Positions 46,601 through 60,522 of a stretch of DNA of 64,000 nt are shown here, piece by piece (the stretch's first letter is position 1; every line of letters starts with the position of its first letter). Made by a program: the position numbers and the translations under genes. Source of the stretch: Capitella teleta (lineage: Eukaryota; Annelida; Polychaeta; Capitellidae); the NCBI GenBank assembly GCA_000328365.1, contig KB299759.1, forward strand, positions 98,728 to 162,727, read 5' to 3'. The notes below the pieces were generated by a model. It was not told the origin of the DNA, did not search any database, and saw only the letters and a list, made by a program, of their open reading frames with translations.

Positions 46601-49600
46601 GATTGCATTGATGGTTGCATAAGCCTTTCCATGATAGCCTGAGGCCAATGTCACTCCTTTTTTTGGTCGACCCTCTTCAGCTCCGAGGCTGACGATTGCT
46701 TCGACTGAAGCACCTTCAGCTTTGTGCTAGCATTACTATTCCAAACACGTTTGCATCTGACGATTCTAGATTGCCCTGTTGTATTTCTCACCCTATTGTG
46801 TCTCTCGGGAATTAGAATACCTCTCGCGAATACCCTCCTTCCAAGCGTACATATTTTGCTTTTGTGTGCGGTTTGTATCGAGTGTAATCAAGGATTGGTA
46901 CGTGACAAGAATAAATATGAAAGCAATAGGTGACAATACGGAAGAAATAACATTGAAGCATATTAAAGAGATAACCCAGATGGCTGGCGGATAGCCGTAC
47001 CTGGCGTGTATTGTAAAACGAACAAGTGTACGTCTTCTGAAAGTCTGAAACCCTTTCAACATAGAAATGCCATTGCAATATGAGTATTCCATTGCATTCT
47101 TTTATAGTTTTGTCCTTATTCTTTGCTTCAACCCTGCGATATCTGCTTCTTCCCCTAATAAACAACTCAGACCATATGCGTTGCCCACAGGAATGCTTTG
47201 TGTGCATCTTTAACGCCCTCAGCATTATGAATAATTCCTTCAGCCAAACCTGACCAGAGACAGCTCACCAAGTATAACATGCATCCCAGGAATTTCATTA
47301 CCTGGATAAGTACCTTCATTTTCTTTTTTGATTAGCTCAATTTGCATCTCAAAACCCGATGCCAAAGATACGCATGCGCACAGATTCTATAGGTCCCATT
47401 TTTGTGTATGCAAAGAAGGCGCTATGTACATTTGTGGGTGGCTTCTATATTCGTGGCTAATCGGGAAAGAGAGAAGCCTCCTCGTGACATATATGATGTC
47501 CTATTTCATGATTTATAATTCATGAAAACCTCTTGTGTACGCGCGCAGGTGAGTTGTGTATACATATGAACCCATGCCAATTATGCATACTGTGATCTGT
47601 CTCTGCATGCTTGTTAATGGTGTTCGGGGATAATGGTCCTCCGGGACCCGCCTATGTGGTTAAGGATATACCTCAGTTTCGGGTTTCTTAATTGACAGGT
47701 GTTTGGAACAGTACACACACCTGTATGGGTGGACATGCAACCGATAACCCCCATGTATCGCTATCTATGATATACAAATATAATTAAGTGGTCAGAATTG
47801 ACCAGCAAGTATAATGAAAATAATCGCAATTGTCCAGATTTGGATGTACTATTTGTGGATAGGGTTCCATGTTATACGTAAGCTAAATCAACGACGTTAT
47901 AGATTTCTTGGGTGTCATCAGAAGGTGTTCCCTCGCTTCCTCTATTCTCACCCTGGTCGAACGACTAATCAATATGGCGAAATCAGCACCAAACTGCCGT
48001 CTTCAGTTGCTGCTGTTCGCTGGGTCATTGCCCTCGATGGCAATAGCGCCTTTATGTCCTGACGTATATGTGCGTCCTTGGGTTTTGGAGAACAATTTTG
48101 GAATCCTATCGATGCAATTAGCTTTATTGGTGTGATTAGTTGCTGCATCAATTATGGATATAGTTACGGAAATAAGAAAAAATGTCAGCGTTATATCATA
48201 ACCAATTCAGTTTGTTCACGATTGGTTAGAAGCATGAGGGCTGACCAATAAATTTATGTGTTATTAAACTGGAATAATGCCAAACTTCAATGGTGATTTG
48301 GCCTAATAGAATTAGTATAGAAACACCTCAGTCCCTTTTTGTACACTTTAATTTCATGCACGAATGAGACTTGTTAAAAGTACCACGTACGGACCTGGTG
48401 TTAATATAAATTATGCACATTTGCATTCAGAGAACTTACTTGATTTCATCAATTCATCCGAATCCGAAGACAAAGATAGCTTTTGAGAGATGTAGTACAC
48501 AAAGCAATGTTTAGATTCGTGCCGATTGTAATAGCTCATCTTTAAAATCAATTTCACTGTTGAACCTGAGCCGGAAAAAAAAAGAAGCGGATATCAAATT
48601 ATTACTGTGAAGAAAAATGGCCTATTTTGATCTCTCATGATGTGAAATAATTCCACACAGATAAAAAGTGGGGGTTTTAGGCTTTTAGAGCGTGTTGCCC
48701 AAATTCTCGATTGCAGCCACCGCGCTACAGATTGACTACATCAAAGAGATCGGCGGCAGTGGACGGTGACGAGCTCACGGTGATCGGTATTCTCGTTTGC
48801 AGAAACAACGCAGCTTTATAAGTATAAACAGGCTAAATAATTGGATTTGCTGGACGCTACTGTTCATGAGCAGTAGCTCCGCGGCTACAATCGCAAATTC
48901 GGGCATACAGTAAAATATAGGTATATTACGAACTCGGAAATATAGAACTTCCTTATAATCTTGTATAATATATTAATGCATAAAATTATAAGGCTTGCTA
49001 TGCATGTATCTCACAAGCGGTATTTAAGTATCGTCTATTATACACGCATGTAGGTACATAAACGATCAAAGTCGACCAAATGCATATCACAGATATTGCA
49101 GTGTGTGGCAATGACCCATATATTTCTCATGTTCGGCCGACGGATTTCGCGTTTGTCAATCACTCTTTTTTCACGTGGGAAGTTTGCTGTCGAGAAATCG
49201 ATTGAGAATAAAGCAATGTTCGGTCTTCCATCGAATTAATGTCTTTGAGGCTCTCAAAGACAAAGCGCTAACAAAGCAGACGAAGAATCCTTATGCGCGA
49301 TAAAAACTATGACGTTGTTGTTTTGCTGTTGTTTTTCCCTGGTCGGATCACTAAGATTTGAATTGAAGTTGAATTGAATTTGGTTAAGTTAATCCGAAAT
49401 CAAAAATGTTGCACACATAATAACACAAATAACAAAAATTAACTTATACTTCGATCAATCCTGGGGGTGGTTCCAATGGCGACAGCGTTATGATCACTTT
49501 TTTATAATAGGGAGATAGACCAATGTTTCATCTTGTATATATAACATGAACCTCGTTTCCAAATCTATGCTCTCTAGTGTTGAAAAAATACAGAAAGAAA

Positions 49601-52600
49601 ATAAACCAGAGAAAATAAAAATATGCATAAAATAAGATAGCAAAGAATTACACAACTTGTGCGAGAAACAAAATAATATAATATATTCATAATGTAAGAA
49701 GTTTTGAAATTTTGCTTTATATTTCAGTGATGCTTTCTGCTATTGGTTTAATACGAAGGTATCTTTTAAATTAGTATATTAAAATATTCATATTGTGGTT
49801 ATAAATATTTTAAACTTAAACACCTCTATATGAAATTGACCATTGTCCGAAAGATAAATGAACCAATGGGAAGACCAGATCAGCTGATGGCCTTGTGGTG
49901 GGCCCGGCGACATGATATAATGAGTGCCATTGAGAGACAGATGGTGCTCTGAGTACTCAAGCTGTCATTAATTTGATGCATATTTCATTCATGTTGAACA
50001 CATACCAAGGAGCTCATGTTATCTAAGCTCATTGACACATACCCTCAGCCACAACTCCTTGCATTTTGGGGTCTGATTTATTGCGCAATCACACGAACAA
50101 ATCAGCGCTGATAATCAGCCAATTTTTTGTGCTGATGCATTTCGGTTATTTGTTACTCAGCTTCTCTAAAAGCAAGCAATGACCTCGTAGTTCCATTTAC
50201 ATCTATCTCAATTTCTTCCCCCTCCTCAGCTCCTTAGATCTGCTATTGAAACCCCTTCCCATTTGGACAAGGTGTGCGTGACGGTGTGTGTGCCGTGCGT
50301 GATTGGTGTGTGTGTGTTGTCTCTCAACGTTCTTTCATCGGTCAGCATTAGATCGGAAATCACTTTCTTGCATCGCTAAACACGTCCAGTTTGGGCTGTG
50401 TTTGTCCAGCCATCTATCTTGATTCCTCTCCTTTACTTCGGGCGTCAATAGCAAAGTAGAACAGATAATCGGACCACAATTCACTCTGACCGTAGCGTAT
50501 GTCCACCTCGTTATTATCATTCTCAAACATTATGCATGACCTGGTGATATACGATGTACACATGTAATCATAAATAGGTTCACCACCTATAAAAGCGGGG
50601 ATAGTTTGAGGGAGAATCTTCTTTGCATTCTTCTCTTCCCTTGAATCTCTTTAGCAGTGGTAGTTGTGAGCGATGAGGAAATTGCTGCCAACTCTCGTCA
50701 ACGTCAAATCTCATGATTATCTTAGCATCACGATGTCATGGTGAATTTTCGTATAAAGAGGACAAACATCAAAAGCCTTTGTCGACAATGTTCAGTGACA
50801 GTATAAGTCTAATTAGCATGCCACCAATCCACCAACACTCTCGCATCATAATGTTGATATCGCCATATTGAATAGAGAAAAGAAAAAAAAAAGGTTTTCA
50901 TTTATTGATTTATTGATGACCGATACTGAGAAATCATATGTGTGCTGTTTGTTTTATGCAAAAAGGACCAAAAACCCCGCATTCTATCCTTCCATGAAAC
51001 ACGAAGCATCGTTATATTGCAGGGTTTTGATGAAATACCACCGGCTTGAGCTCATCGGAGGAGGAACTCACTTCGCTCTAATGAGGCATTGTTTAAAGGG
51101 CAGGCACCACAAGATACTCATGGACCGTTGAGCACATTCAACATGAAATAAGTATGGACGGTCTCAGCTGTGGTCAAAAAATGTGCTATTATTAAGTTTT
51201 AATAGGCTGCATTTCTAATTCTAATTGTAATACGTACCTGGAGTCATCCTGATCAAAATGTGTGCCACTCACGCCAATACATAGCAATGGGAATATGGGA
51301 TTCACCATTGCAAATGGTGTATTGCATGAGAAAACATGCGTGTTCCGGTCAACAAGGTTGTGTGTACATGCATTGGGATTTCTGAACGGGGAAAATCATG
51401 ATTAGGGCCGATACTGTATGTTTGCCTAAAACCACAGCGAAAACAGTTGATTCTGACTCAAAATATCTGCATGAATAAAGAGTGAACTAACAAAAGAAAT
51501 AATTTTAACGATGCAAAATAAATCCATACAAAATAGTAAATACTACTTTTGTATCAACGACTTTTAGGCTAACTCGAAAATCTGGAATTTATTCAGTACA
51601 GAATTTGCAATATTCACATATATGCAAAACGTTACAGTGAGAAACAATGCAGGAAAGATAGACATACACCAATAGACTACTTCTGGCTCCTCGGTAGAAT
51701 CATTCGTACTTCTGACTTGCTTCTTACATTGCATGCACGCGAGGAAAGCTCGAGAAGCGCATTAACTTTCGTCAGTGATCTGTCAGCCAGGGAAGAGCAA
51801 TTTCCAAGTCGTTCGTGATGAAGTCGGATTTTGCTTGATTGCTGAATCACCTGTCCCCCTTACGTACACCTGACTACATGCACACACCTTGCTGTTACAG
51901 AGCAATCGTATACGCTGATTAAGCCATCCGTCTCTTTGTATACAGTGAGTGATCGTGCAAGAAATCCAAATGGATGGATATCCACCTAAATAGGAGGTTC
52001 TGACCGAATCCTAAAATCCCCAAATATATCCCTCCTGAAGCTTCATCAATCTGCCTAATTGTAATGCATCCCTTCTGTTTCAGTACATTTGTCCTCATTA
52101 TTTTGCTAATCTCTCTCAGCTCTACTTTGTGTTGCGTAATATGGTCATCTTGAGCAATTCCAGGAGCCAATTGCCTCCTTTGCTTCTCGCACCTGCTCCG
52201 TGTGTATTCTCGCGCGAATGCCAATTCCATCCACGGTAGCTACATTGTCCATCCAGCTGTCTTATGAGCCTCTATTTTGGCGATCACTCTGGAAATAAGT
52301 ATACCTTGATATTATACTATCAGTCCAGTGGCATAATGTTTCAAATATTTAATCACATGATCTTGAATCATGATCACGTGATCTTGAATACACATTTTCC
52401 AAAAGTTATTGTTAACAATTATTTTAATTCAATCGTTCAAAGTGCGTGATTGTATGTTACTTGAATATATGCATACATATTATTTTATACTCCTTTTGAG
52501 AGTTACTCTGTTGCTTCATTTTGTTATTCTTTTGACCCTCTATATACACCTGGATAATTCTTATTTATTGCGCAATACCCAACTCTCTCTACAATTCCAG

Positions 52601-54006
52601 TGACGTAATTATTTGTTCTTAATGCCACAACAATTCAGTTGCATAATCTCAAATAAAAAGGATAACAATCTCAGTTTGAGAGTAGTCGTTCCAAAATAAC
52701 ATGCTACGTATACTTGAAATTCTATACAGACCCCTTCTTTAGAGTTGAAATTTGACTCTCACCATAATAACCAAAGGTCAGCATAGCTTTGTGGTTCGAT
52801 GTGTCTGGAGGCATGGACAGATATGGATACAGTTATTAGCTACATAATAATGGCAATTCTGTTCTTTTGTTTGTTCAAACAGGGACGCTTGCCGAGGGAG
52901 ACGGAAGAAGAAAGGAGAGCCTGATTGTTCAATTCTGTCAAACGTGCTTTGCAAGTCTAAACAAGTATTTAGACAAGTACCACAGCTTGTGGCAGATTGC
53001 CAGAATACTTGCTAGAGCTCTTGTCATTTCGAGAGTAGAAGAGAGGCAGAGGAGTTGAAATAAAGCGAGCGTATATTAAGCTCAATAAGGATGCAATCAT
53101 GATGATCTCGACGAGATGGGCACCGTAGTCAGCGGGTGAGATACTCTTCATTCTGCTACGTAACTCCATCGTTATCCTATAGCGTTATTGAACACAATAA
53201 ATTACTTTGTGACAAAATTACCTTAATTACGATGATAATTTTTATCATTGCTATTATAGTGTATATTAACAATGATTCATTAATCATCATTGACATATAT
53301 TATTGCCTCAACAGTGAATGGAAATTTATCTTTGAACTTTGTTAACAGCCAACGCCCCAAAGTTTTGAATGATGTTTACCGAGCAATGTACATGGATATC
53401 CACCCATTATGTACGTTGTGTATGAGTACATCATATAACATCTTCAGTCTTATCTGGAGTACTGATAACACCGTGCATTACAATCTTAATGCTGTCATTA
53501 TCCGCAATGATAACACCATATCTGAATTCAAAATTTCGATGCATTTTATACTCTTTCTTATTCATCTTCAAATTTTCATTTGAAAATTGAAAATCAGAAA
53601 TGCCCAATATGAATGTTTAACACATTTAGTCTCTTCTTTAACCATTAAGAGTTACAGTCTTTAAGTTGATAAACTCATTGACTTACTGTTGGTATTCTGA
53701 TTTTCAAATAATTTAATTTTGATAAATATGCTGACCACTTGGCTGAATACCTGTTGACCCCATATGACCTCTTAGAAGTTATGGACTCGAGGTCAGTAAG
53801 TTCGCAATCGGTTGTATTTCTTACCATTTGGAGCATTATTCGTGGTTCCTTGTTGAGCAAGTCAAGCACTCCACAATTCGTTACTCAAGAATACTTACAA
53901 GCCTCTCCTCGAGTACTTCTGTGCATACTCCAAAAGAAGCCTTCGAGTGGAGCCGCGCTTTCCATCAGCCTAGAAAATTAATGTGGATTCAATGCCACTT
54001 GATCAG

Positions 54007-54027
54007 AGGTCAGAGGTCAGGGGGTCA
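54007..54027 (+). promoter_or_regulatory. Triple nuclear-receptor half-site (DR1 plus DR2)
   Basis: AGGTCA, one base, AGGTCA, two bases, GGGTCA, all in one direction. DR1 is the known site of RXR, HNF4 and COUP-TF; DR2 of RAR/RXR. Function here is inferred from the motif only. Confidence 0.5.
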
Positions 54028-54275
54028 AGGAGAGTATTACCCGTGCAGACAAACTCTTCTTTTCCCTTCTCCAGCCACACGTACGACGAGGGAAAAAATC
54101 AATTCACTCTAAGTAGCACGACTGAAAACACATCCGTTTCTTCTTGAGTACATCTCTCTTGATTAATCATGTGACCCACTTAATTCTATTATTTCCTTAT
54201 GCCTACAGCTAGACTATTTTAGCAAATACTAATGAATATAATACATTTATATGTACATGTATTACACTGCTGCCG

Positions 54276-54397
54276 ATCTGAGCCAGTCGGAAAAAAAATC
54301 AGTCAGCAACAAAAAAGATCGGCTGACCGACTAGCCAGCCGAAAAAGGCCTCAGCCAGCCACAAATAAACCGGCTGGCTGGCTTCGGGGTTAATCAG
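54276..54397 (+). repeat. CAGCC-rich dispersed repeat, copy 3
   Basis: Same order of words as 28549-28683: GAGCCAGTCGG, then GGCTGACCGACTAGCCAGCC, and it ends GGCTGGCTTCGGGGT. Confidence 0.7.
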
Positions 54398-54470
54398 CCA
54401 GCGGTCAGTTGTTTCTTCCTTACCAAAGTAGATATCCCGTGCAGGGTTCTGTGCCAGCAATTGATGATCT

Positions 54471-55147
54471 CTAATTCTTCGAGTATAACGCACTCGGTGA
54501 CAAAGCGTAACGCCATTCCGAGGCATAATGCAGCTGTGCTTCATAACGTACTCCGTTTAACTTTCCTGGTTGGTTTTGTTCGTCATCATGTTCACCAGTT
54601 CGCTGCATATTGCTATAGCGCACAGAACACCCAAGACAGAAGACCCCTGATTGCGAGTAATTACATATGCTCTGTTAACCTATTCAACCTACCACAGACG
54701 CCCTATGAACTTGTTGAGCAGTATATAATTTGCAAATGCTTAAGTTATACAAATCCACCCGAAAATAAGAGGTATAAATAATTTTGGGGTTTTGGTCTAC
54801 AATTATTGATGTATAATTATGGGCGATGCAATCGGGTATGAGATGTATATGATCTTCTTCATTGATCGATTCGTATGAATGGTTTTCCTGAATCATAACG
54901 ATCTTTATAGCCATATATTAAAATGTACGTTATGTCATTGTTCTCCGTTTCATAACGTACAACATCGTTTTTAGGAAACCACAACGTTCTCGATGGCGTT
55001 ATGATTACACCCACAAATATGTATACTCACTTTCGGGTTTTCCTCTTTCTGTTTGTCTTGGCAGTCTCTCCTTACGCTGCTGATCGCTATGATGATCATA
55101 ACTGAACACAGCACGAAGGATCTGGTTAATGCGGCTGCATCGCTCAT
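54471..55147 (-). CDS. Candidate small secreted peptide (two exons)
   Basis: Exon 1 (55147-55031) encodes 39 residues with a clear signal-like hydrophobic core (FVLCSVMIIIAISS) and ends in a strong GTGAGT donor, phase 0. A TATA-like ATAAAAGA lies 49-56 bases upstream of the ATG. A possible exon 2 (54602-54471) follows a TATGCAG acceptor in the right phase, adds 43 residues (RTGEHDDEQNQPGKLNGVRY, later ALSPSALYSKN) and stops. Total 82 residues. I do not recognise it. A short secreted peptide or hormone-like precursor would fit, but no clear dibasic cleavage-amidation site is present. Exon 1 is more believable than exon 2. Confidence 0.3.
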
Positions 55148-55195
55148 TGCTATGATGTTATCTATGATATTATCTCAATGATGTCTGTTTTGAAG

Positions 55196-55203
55196 TCTTT
55201 TAT
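55196..55203 (-). promoter_or_regulatory. TATA-like box of the candidate peptide gene
   Basis: ATAAAAGA on the minus strand would place transcription start near 55170, about 23 bases before the ATG. Confidence 0.3.
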
Positions 55204-56396
55204 GAACTTCTGATGTGATTATCCCCCCCCTCGTTTCTGCCGTTTAAATAACATGCGAAATATTCACAAAATGTAAACACAGGGCTTGATGCCTTCATTG
55301 ATAACGTGTTCATTTGCATAATTAATGTATTCACTCGGATGTGACGTCAGCGTCTTTGATTCGTACGTGGTCGGGTCCTGAACTTCTGATAGCATAATTC
55401 TGTCGTCAGGAATACTTAGATGAGGATCTCTTACAGTCGAATTTATTGCCTATTTTCCAACAAAGTAGATGACATGTCGACTTGCGACTCATTAGGGATC
55501 ATTTCGTATATTAATGATGGTTTCCGATCACAATATGCTTTTTAAAAATCCAGCCATTTCCCAGACGTAGTCTTCTTATTTTTTCCTTCTTTTATCTTCT
55601 TCTGTTTTTGTGACAAGGAACATCATGAACATTTTCAACAAAGAAAAACGGAGGTCCTGTCGCTTCGAAAATGACCAGTATTCCCCGAAATTACGCGATA
55701 TTGGGTGCATCCTTCAATTGGTTCGCATTGATTAGGATTGGTTCATGTTTGCCATGTGAGGCTGTCGGTTGCATCACTGATCAAGTGATTATGCCGTTTG
55801 GCAATAGCGTCTAGTTTGGGACGACATCTCGTCCCTTTTATCATTATGTGTGAAACCAGGTCAGTCAAATGAGGAGTATCCTGCCATTGATTCGTTGGTC
55901 ATTGGTGGTCACATCGATGGGGGGTTTCGTGTGAACGACCATTAATCGTACTAAATCCTAGTATATTTAACTGTATGCACTATATGAACTATAAGAATAC
56001 AGAGTATTTTGTATGCTGTACATCAATTGGATATATTTTATATTATTGTTTAGAATTCGTCGGAATGAGAGAAGAGTAAACAAACAGCGAGGACAGCTTC
56101 AATATGCAGGTCATGTTCTCAGATGGAGTTCAAGTCGACTGTTGTATATGCAAAAGGGTCCCAGAGAATGTTTCTGAACGAGCTTCTAGCCTGGTCGGAT
56201 GGTCAAGCGTTTCAACCCTTGGATATAGAGGCACACTGCGACGATTAGTGTCGAACTTTCGTGACGCAGACGGTTTTATTTGATTGATGGATTGATATAA
56301 CATTGCTATTCAGCTGGAGACACCGCATTTGCATCAAGGACACCATCTTTGTGCTTATTTGCTGCCTGTTTTCCAGTGACACGGGGAAATGTTGTG

Positions 56397-56486
56397 TTTT
56401 TTGGGGGGGTTTTTTTCTCTTTTTTTTTTGGGTTTTTTTTTTTTTTTTTTTTTTTTNNGGGTCGGGGGGGGGGGGGGGACGGGGGG
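56397..56486. other. Low-complexity T/G run with two unknown bases
   Basis: Long T and G homopolymers surround NN at 56457-56458, marking a low-quality or gapped join in the assembly. Confidence 0.9.
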
Positions 56487-57966
56487 TGGTTCTTGGTCGT
56501 CTTTACAGATTGGATGATATCCGGAAAAAAAGAGCAGAAGCCAACGCGTGGCCGTAATCTCCAGTTGCTCCAATCATAGGTGTATATTCAGAATTGCGAA
56601 TTTGCCATCAGATTACAACGAGGAACTATAGATGCACAAGCGTCGATCGCGAGCACAAACTGCCTATACTAAGCGTATATGGAAGATGCCCTGAGATGTA
56701 TAAGCGTCCTTCTATGTCTTATATAACCTCTACCTTTAATTAAATAGTCAATTGATCATAGAATTGGGACCATGTTCGGGGTAATGTCATTTACGAAAAT
56801 AATCCCCAGTCTCTTAATGAATGCCACAGATTCAACACAAGTTGCCAGCAGTTTTAATCGTTTCTTGGGCAACAAACACAAGCTTTTTATAACTCTCCCT
56901 TTTCGCTCCATTTCAGCCTTTTTCGCTGTAATTGCATTTGTTGATAATGGAGTGACCCTGAAACAAGATTCCCCTCGAGCTTCCGCCGGCTACTTAGCTC
57001 GATGTCTCACGACCGAAAGAAAAAAATGCTTGGGTTCGATCCTCGCCTATTGGCTACATCATCCAGACACTTAAGCCTTCCTTCTCTAACACCCTGAATA
57101 CCATGAATGCATGTGACAAGTTGCTGGGGCTCCACGTTGACCCTTTCTGCTGCTCCTGTGTGTCATTTCTGGGCAAAAATTCACTGCCCTGTCAACTTGG
57201 TGCATTGAGATTGGCTCCATACAATATTGCGGCTTCGTTTTGCGTCCGTCGGCTCCGGAGTAAAAAAAATAAAAGAAGGAAAATTGCCTCTTCTCACGAT
57301 CAGTTATTTCGCTGTTGAGACGAAGAAGGATCCCAGGTAGCGGATATAGCGGCATCCTCTGTGATACCCTAGTGATGCTTCCTCTGCCTTAATGATATTA
57401 TATACGAGCGAGTACGTTATATTCTTGGTTTCATCACACACTAATTATATTGACACGAGCATTACACAATCAACTGAATCAATCAAAGCATCAATATATT
57501 GGATTAACACTATTATGCAGGTCAGAAAGTGGGCGAATTATGGGGTGGAGCAGAAGGAAGGAATAAGGAAGAGCTCCCCTGCTAAACCATTCAGCTGATC
57601 TGTTCATCCCATCCCTGCGGTACACCCTCTTCCCTTCCCTGCACTGTTCCTCTCCTGTGCTTGTTACAATCTTGCAGCATTTTCAAAGCCATCCATCTGA
57701 ATTCACCTGACAGGTCGGGCGAGGAGTACCTTGCATGCCTCGATCGCTCTCCGTCCATTCTAATGCCGCATGCGACCGATACATGTTACTCGTAAAGGGA
57801 GCATAGCTACACTGAATATCTCATGTAATAATCATGCTTGTAGTGAGAATCCAAAGGGGATCTCCGTGCATGCGCTGCTTATAGGCACTTGTCCGCCCCA
57901 CTGCGCTGTCACATCGCAAGCAGCGTCTGTCGAGCGCATACTGCCTAGCCGCAGCGTACGTACGTG

Positions 57967-57981
57967 GTTGCTATGGATTAT
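57967..57981. promoter_or_regulatory. X-box-like site
   Basis: GTTGCTATGGATTAT matches one half of the RFX X-box well and the other poorly. It pairs with a better site 37 bases on. Confidence 0.35.
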
Positions 57982-58017
57982 TACCGTTGCTAAGAAGTTA
58001 ACATGCTTTAGTTCTTG

Positions 58018-58032
58018 GTTATCATGGGCAAC
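58018..58032. promoter_or_regulatory. X-box
   Basis: GTTATCATGGGCAAC fits the RFX consensus with a three-base spacer. Another partial site is close by. Confidence 0.5.
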
Positions 58033-59045
58033 CAACCAAGCCATGGGTGCAACTGCTTGTCACCAAGACGACATCGGAGGCTTCGACCTCAAATTAAAAG
58101 GTATTGATATTCACGATTTATTCAATCTCCAGAGATTACCTTGCATGTGTTTGTGGCGTATGTGTGGTGTGCTGCGGACCAGAATAGAAGAACAATTTTG
58201 TCACGTTGCTTTAAGGGATTTTACAGGGTGAATAAGAAATCTTAAGATTTTTAGTATGTTGACAACGTCCTAAACGGAAGGTTATGAATAAAGCAGAATA
58301 TTGTATACGATAAAAAGAATATCTATAATATTACTTAAATAAACAACAATTTAATTAATTGTATAATATAAGATAATAATATAATAACCTCACTCAAGAG
58401 TATTGGTTATAATTGGCAGGCATTAGTTGACAGGACAATTTCAATGATGAAATCACTTTTATGATTTGCTTAAATTCAATATTATCTGTTGTCGTGGTAA
58501 CGCTTTTATTGGTACGAACAGAAGAGGTCCACAAAAAAGCTTATTGTACCCTAATTCGCGTATCGATTTCGTTTTTTGAAATAGGGTGGAATTTGGCCTT
58601 TCAATTGTATACGTTTGAAGTCCAACAGGGACGTGACATTTTCAACAACCAATCGTGCATGAAATGAACGATGACTCAGTTCAGGATATTTCCGTATTCT
58701 ACAGAGTTACAATCAAAAATTACCCGGCAGAGTGATCAGCTGTGATTCAAACCGTAAAACCGCTAAAGGTTATAACGATTCATTTAGACTACTTATTGCA
58801 CGCTTTTCTCGTAATTTCTGGCAATATAGCACGAGCTGCTTACTTACAGCACTTCCCAAAATAAGTTAAAGCAGTTTCCATTCATTTCATTGAGCATGGC
58901 TCACTCAAGTGTTTCCATGTAATAGATCGTCAGCATAGCTCTACTCTCAAATATCAATCCACAAATAATATAGGAGAACTGTAGCTCAAAGAATTACACG
59001 CACACCAAAGTTATTACTAAGCAATAATAAGACGCATGGTTTTAT

Positions 59046-59107
59046 GAAAGCCCGCCAGTCAGCCAGACAGCCAGCCATCCAGTCAGCCAGTCAGTCAGCC
59101 AGTCAAT
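59046..59107. repeat. CAGC/CAGT tetranucleotide tandem repeat
   Basis: CCAG plus T, A or C units in a row, giving a roughly 4-bp period. Confidence 0.8.
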
Positions 59108-59579
59108 CGTTCCCTGCATCCTTGTAATGTTTGATCCCCTCTTGTGAATGATCGACGAATCCTTCTGAAGAGATTTTGTTGACTAAGCAAACCTCCATTC
59201 CATATGGCAGCAATCGCTCTAGAAAACACTTCACACAAAACTGAAGAACGAAAACAAGAAAGAGGAGAAGTCAAGTAATTGACCAAAGAGGTGCAAACCC
59301 GAGTTTACACCTATCACCAAATGTCAATCAGGCGAATCACCTGTCAGCCAAGCAAGCTATTTGTCACTTTTATGAGTTTCAGAGGATTCGATCCCACATG
59401 AAACCTTGTGTGTCACACGCGATGTCCTGCGCCATGCCTACTCTCCTAAGCCCTGTCTCCCTTGCTCCTCTATCTTCCAGCATGATCCTATTCCTGCAGA
59501 CGGTCTTAATGCCAAATGATGAACGATTCCTTTGCGGATATCTTCTGTTCCGTTGAACACTGCTGCACACAGCTCTCCT

Positions 59580-59632
59580 CCCCCTCTCTCTCTCTCCCTT
59601 ACTCTCTCTTTCTCTCTTTCCCTCATTCTCTA
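59580..59632. repeat. CT-rich microsatellite
   Basis: Mostly TC repeats with small interruptions. Confidence 0.85.
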
Positions 59633-60522
59633 TTTACAGTGTTCATTCGCTGTGTTTCATACATTTCCCCACTCGACCTTCTGTTCGTCATATCTGATTT
59701 TCATCTCGGAGAGAAGCAAGTCCGCCGTATCGATTAGAGGTCTCGCCTGTTCTTGTGGGTTCCAACACCCTTGCAGTAACCCCAACCTCGATCCTGCGCC
59801 CCTCGGAGCCTCTGTTCAGTCACGTCAAAACCATCCGTAACCCATCTTCGCTGAGGTCGCCTTGTAGTGGCCAGGAATACGTCAGTGCAAGGTTAAGGGC
59901 CTCACTATTACCACAGCATGATTCATGCATATATCTGTGGAACACCCTGTATTACTCTTTCATCATAATATCAACAAAAATGTGTAGTTCACACAATGGA
60001 CAAACACTAACTGATTGTGCCCTCTAGATTCAATTAACATATTGATATAATGTATATGCAACCACGAGAGAATAATTATGAAGGGTGAAATACCACGCAA
60101 TAATTCTGGGTCAACATAGCACTGTTCTGAATTGCGATGTTTGCTCGCCAATTTGAACAGCGGAGCTAACGATGATTCCATTCTCGCGTTTGTCACACAA
60201 TCAGCATATTTTGCGGGCAATTTAGTTACGAACCCGACAGAAAATAATAGCGTTCTTTTGTGGTTTATGTATCCGCTTTCGTCCTTGATCCACAGAGGAT
60301 GTACGGGTAGGTTAATGAAGTGGTCATAAGATCCTCACAGCAGTAAAACCCAAGGATCTTTGTGGCGTATAGAATGCGTATATGGCATTACATTACTCTG
60401 CACTAAGCAGAATGCCAATGCGACTGTAAGGTGGTGCTTGCATATAATGTATCACACAGACAGTTACTCTGTAACTCTGTTCGGTAACTCTCTTCAGTTT
60501 GAATTTTGAAATTTCCCGAACT

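Larger units (their letters stand above)
36176..54275. other. Long stretch without convincing genes
   Basis: About 18 kb. Frames are short, lack family motifs and are not joined by clear splice pairs. The sequence is AT-rich with many TAAT/ATTA words, as in regulatory deserts, but such words are frequent by chance. Small exons (30-100 nt) could be missed. Noted inside: a duplicated non-coding block (36627-36720 and 40577-40667), a tRNA-like remnant, a TTAA microsatellite and a nuclear-receptor-type site. Confidence 0.4.

Noticed and set aside
51919-52230. Minus-strand frame of 103 codons
   Set aside because: No family motif, no splice context, length within chance for this base composition.
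54299-54544. Minus-strand frame of 81 codons
   Set aside because: It runs into the CAGCC repeat; the other frame gives the better exon for the candidate peptide gene.
56303-56579. Open frames rich in F, G and P
   Set aside because: They are translations of homopolymer runs around an assembly gap.
57770-58231. Longest plus-strand frame in the gene-poor half (153 codons)
   Set aside because: No recognisable motif, unlikely composition, and a promoter-like X-box pair lies inside it.
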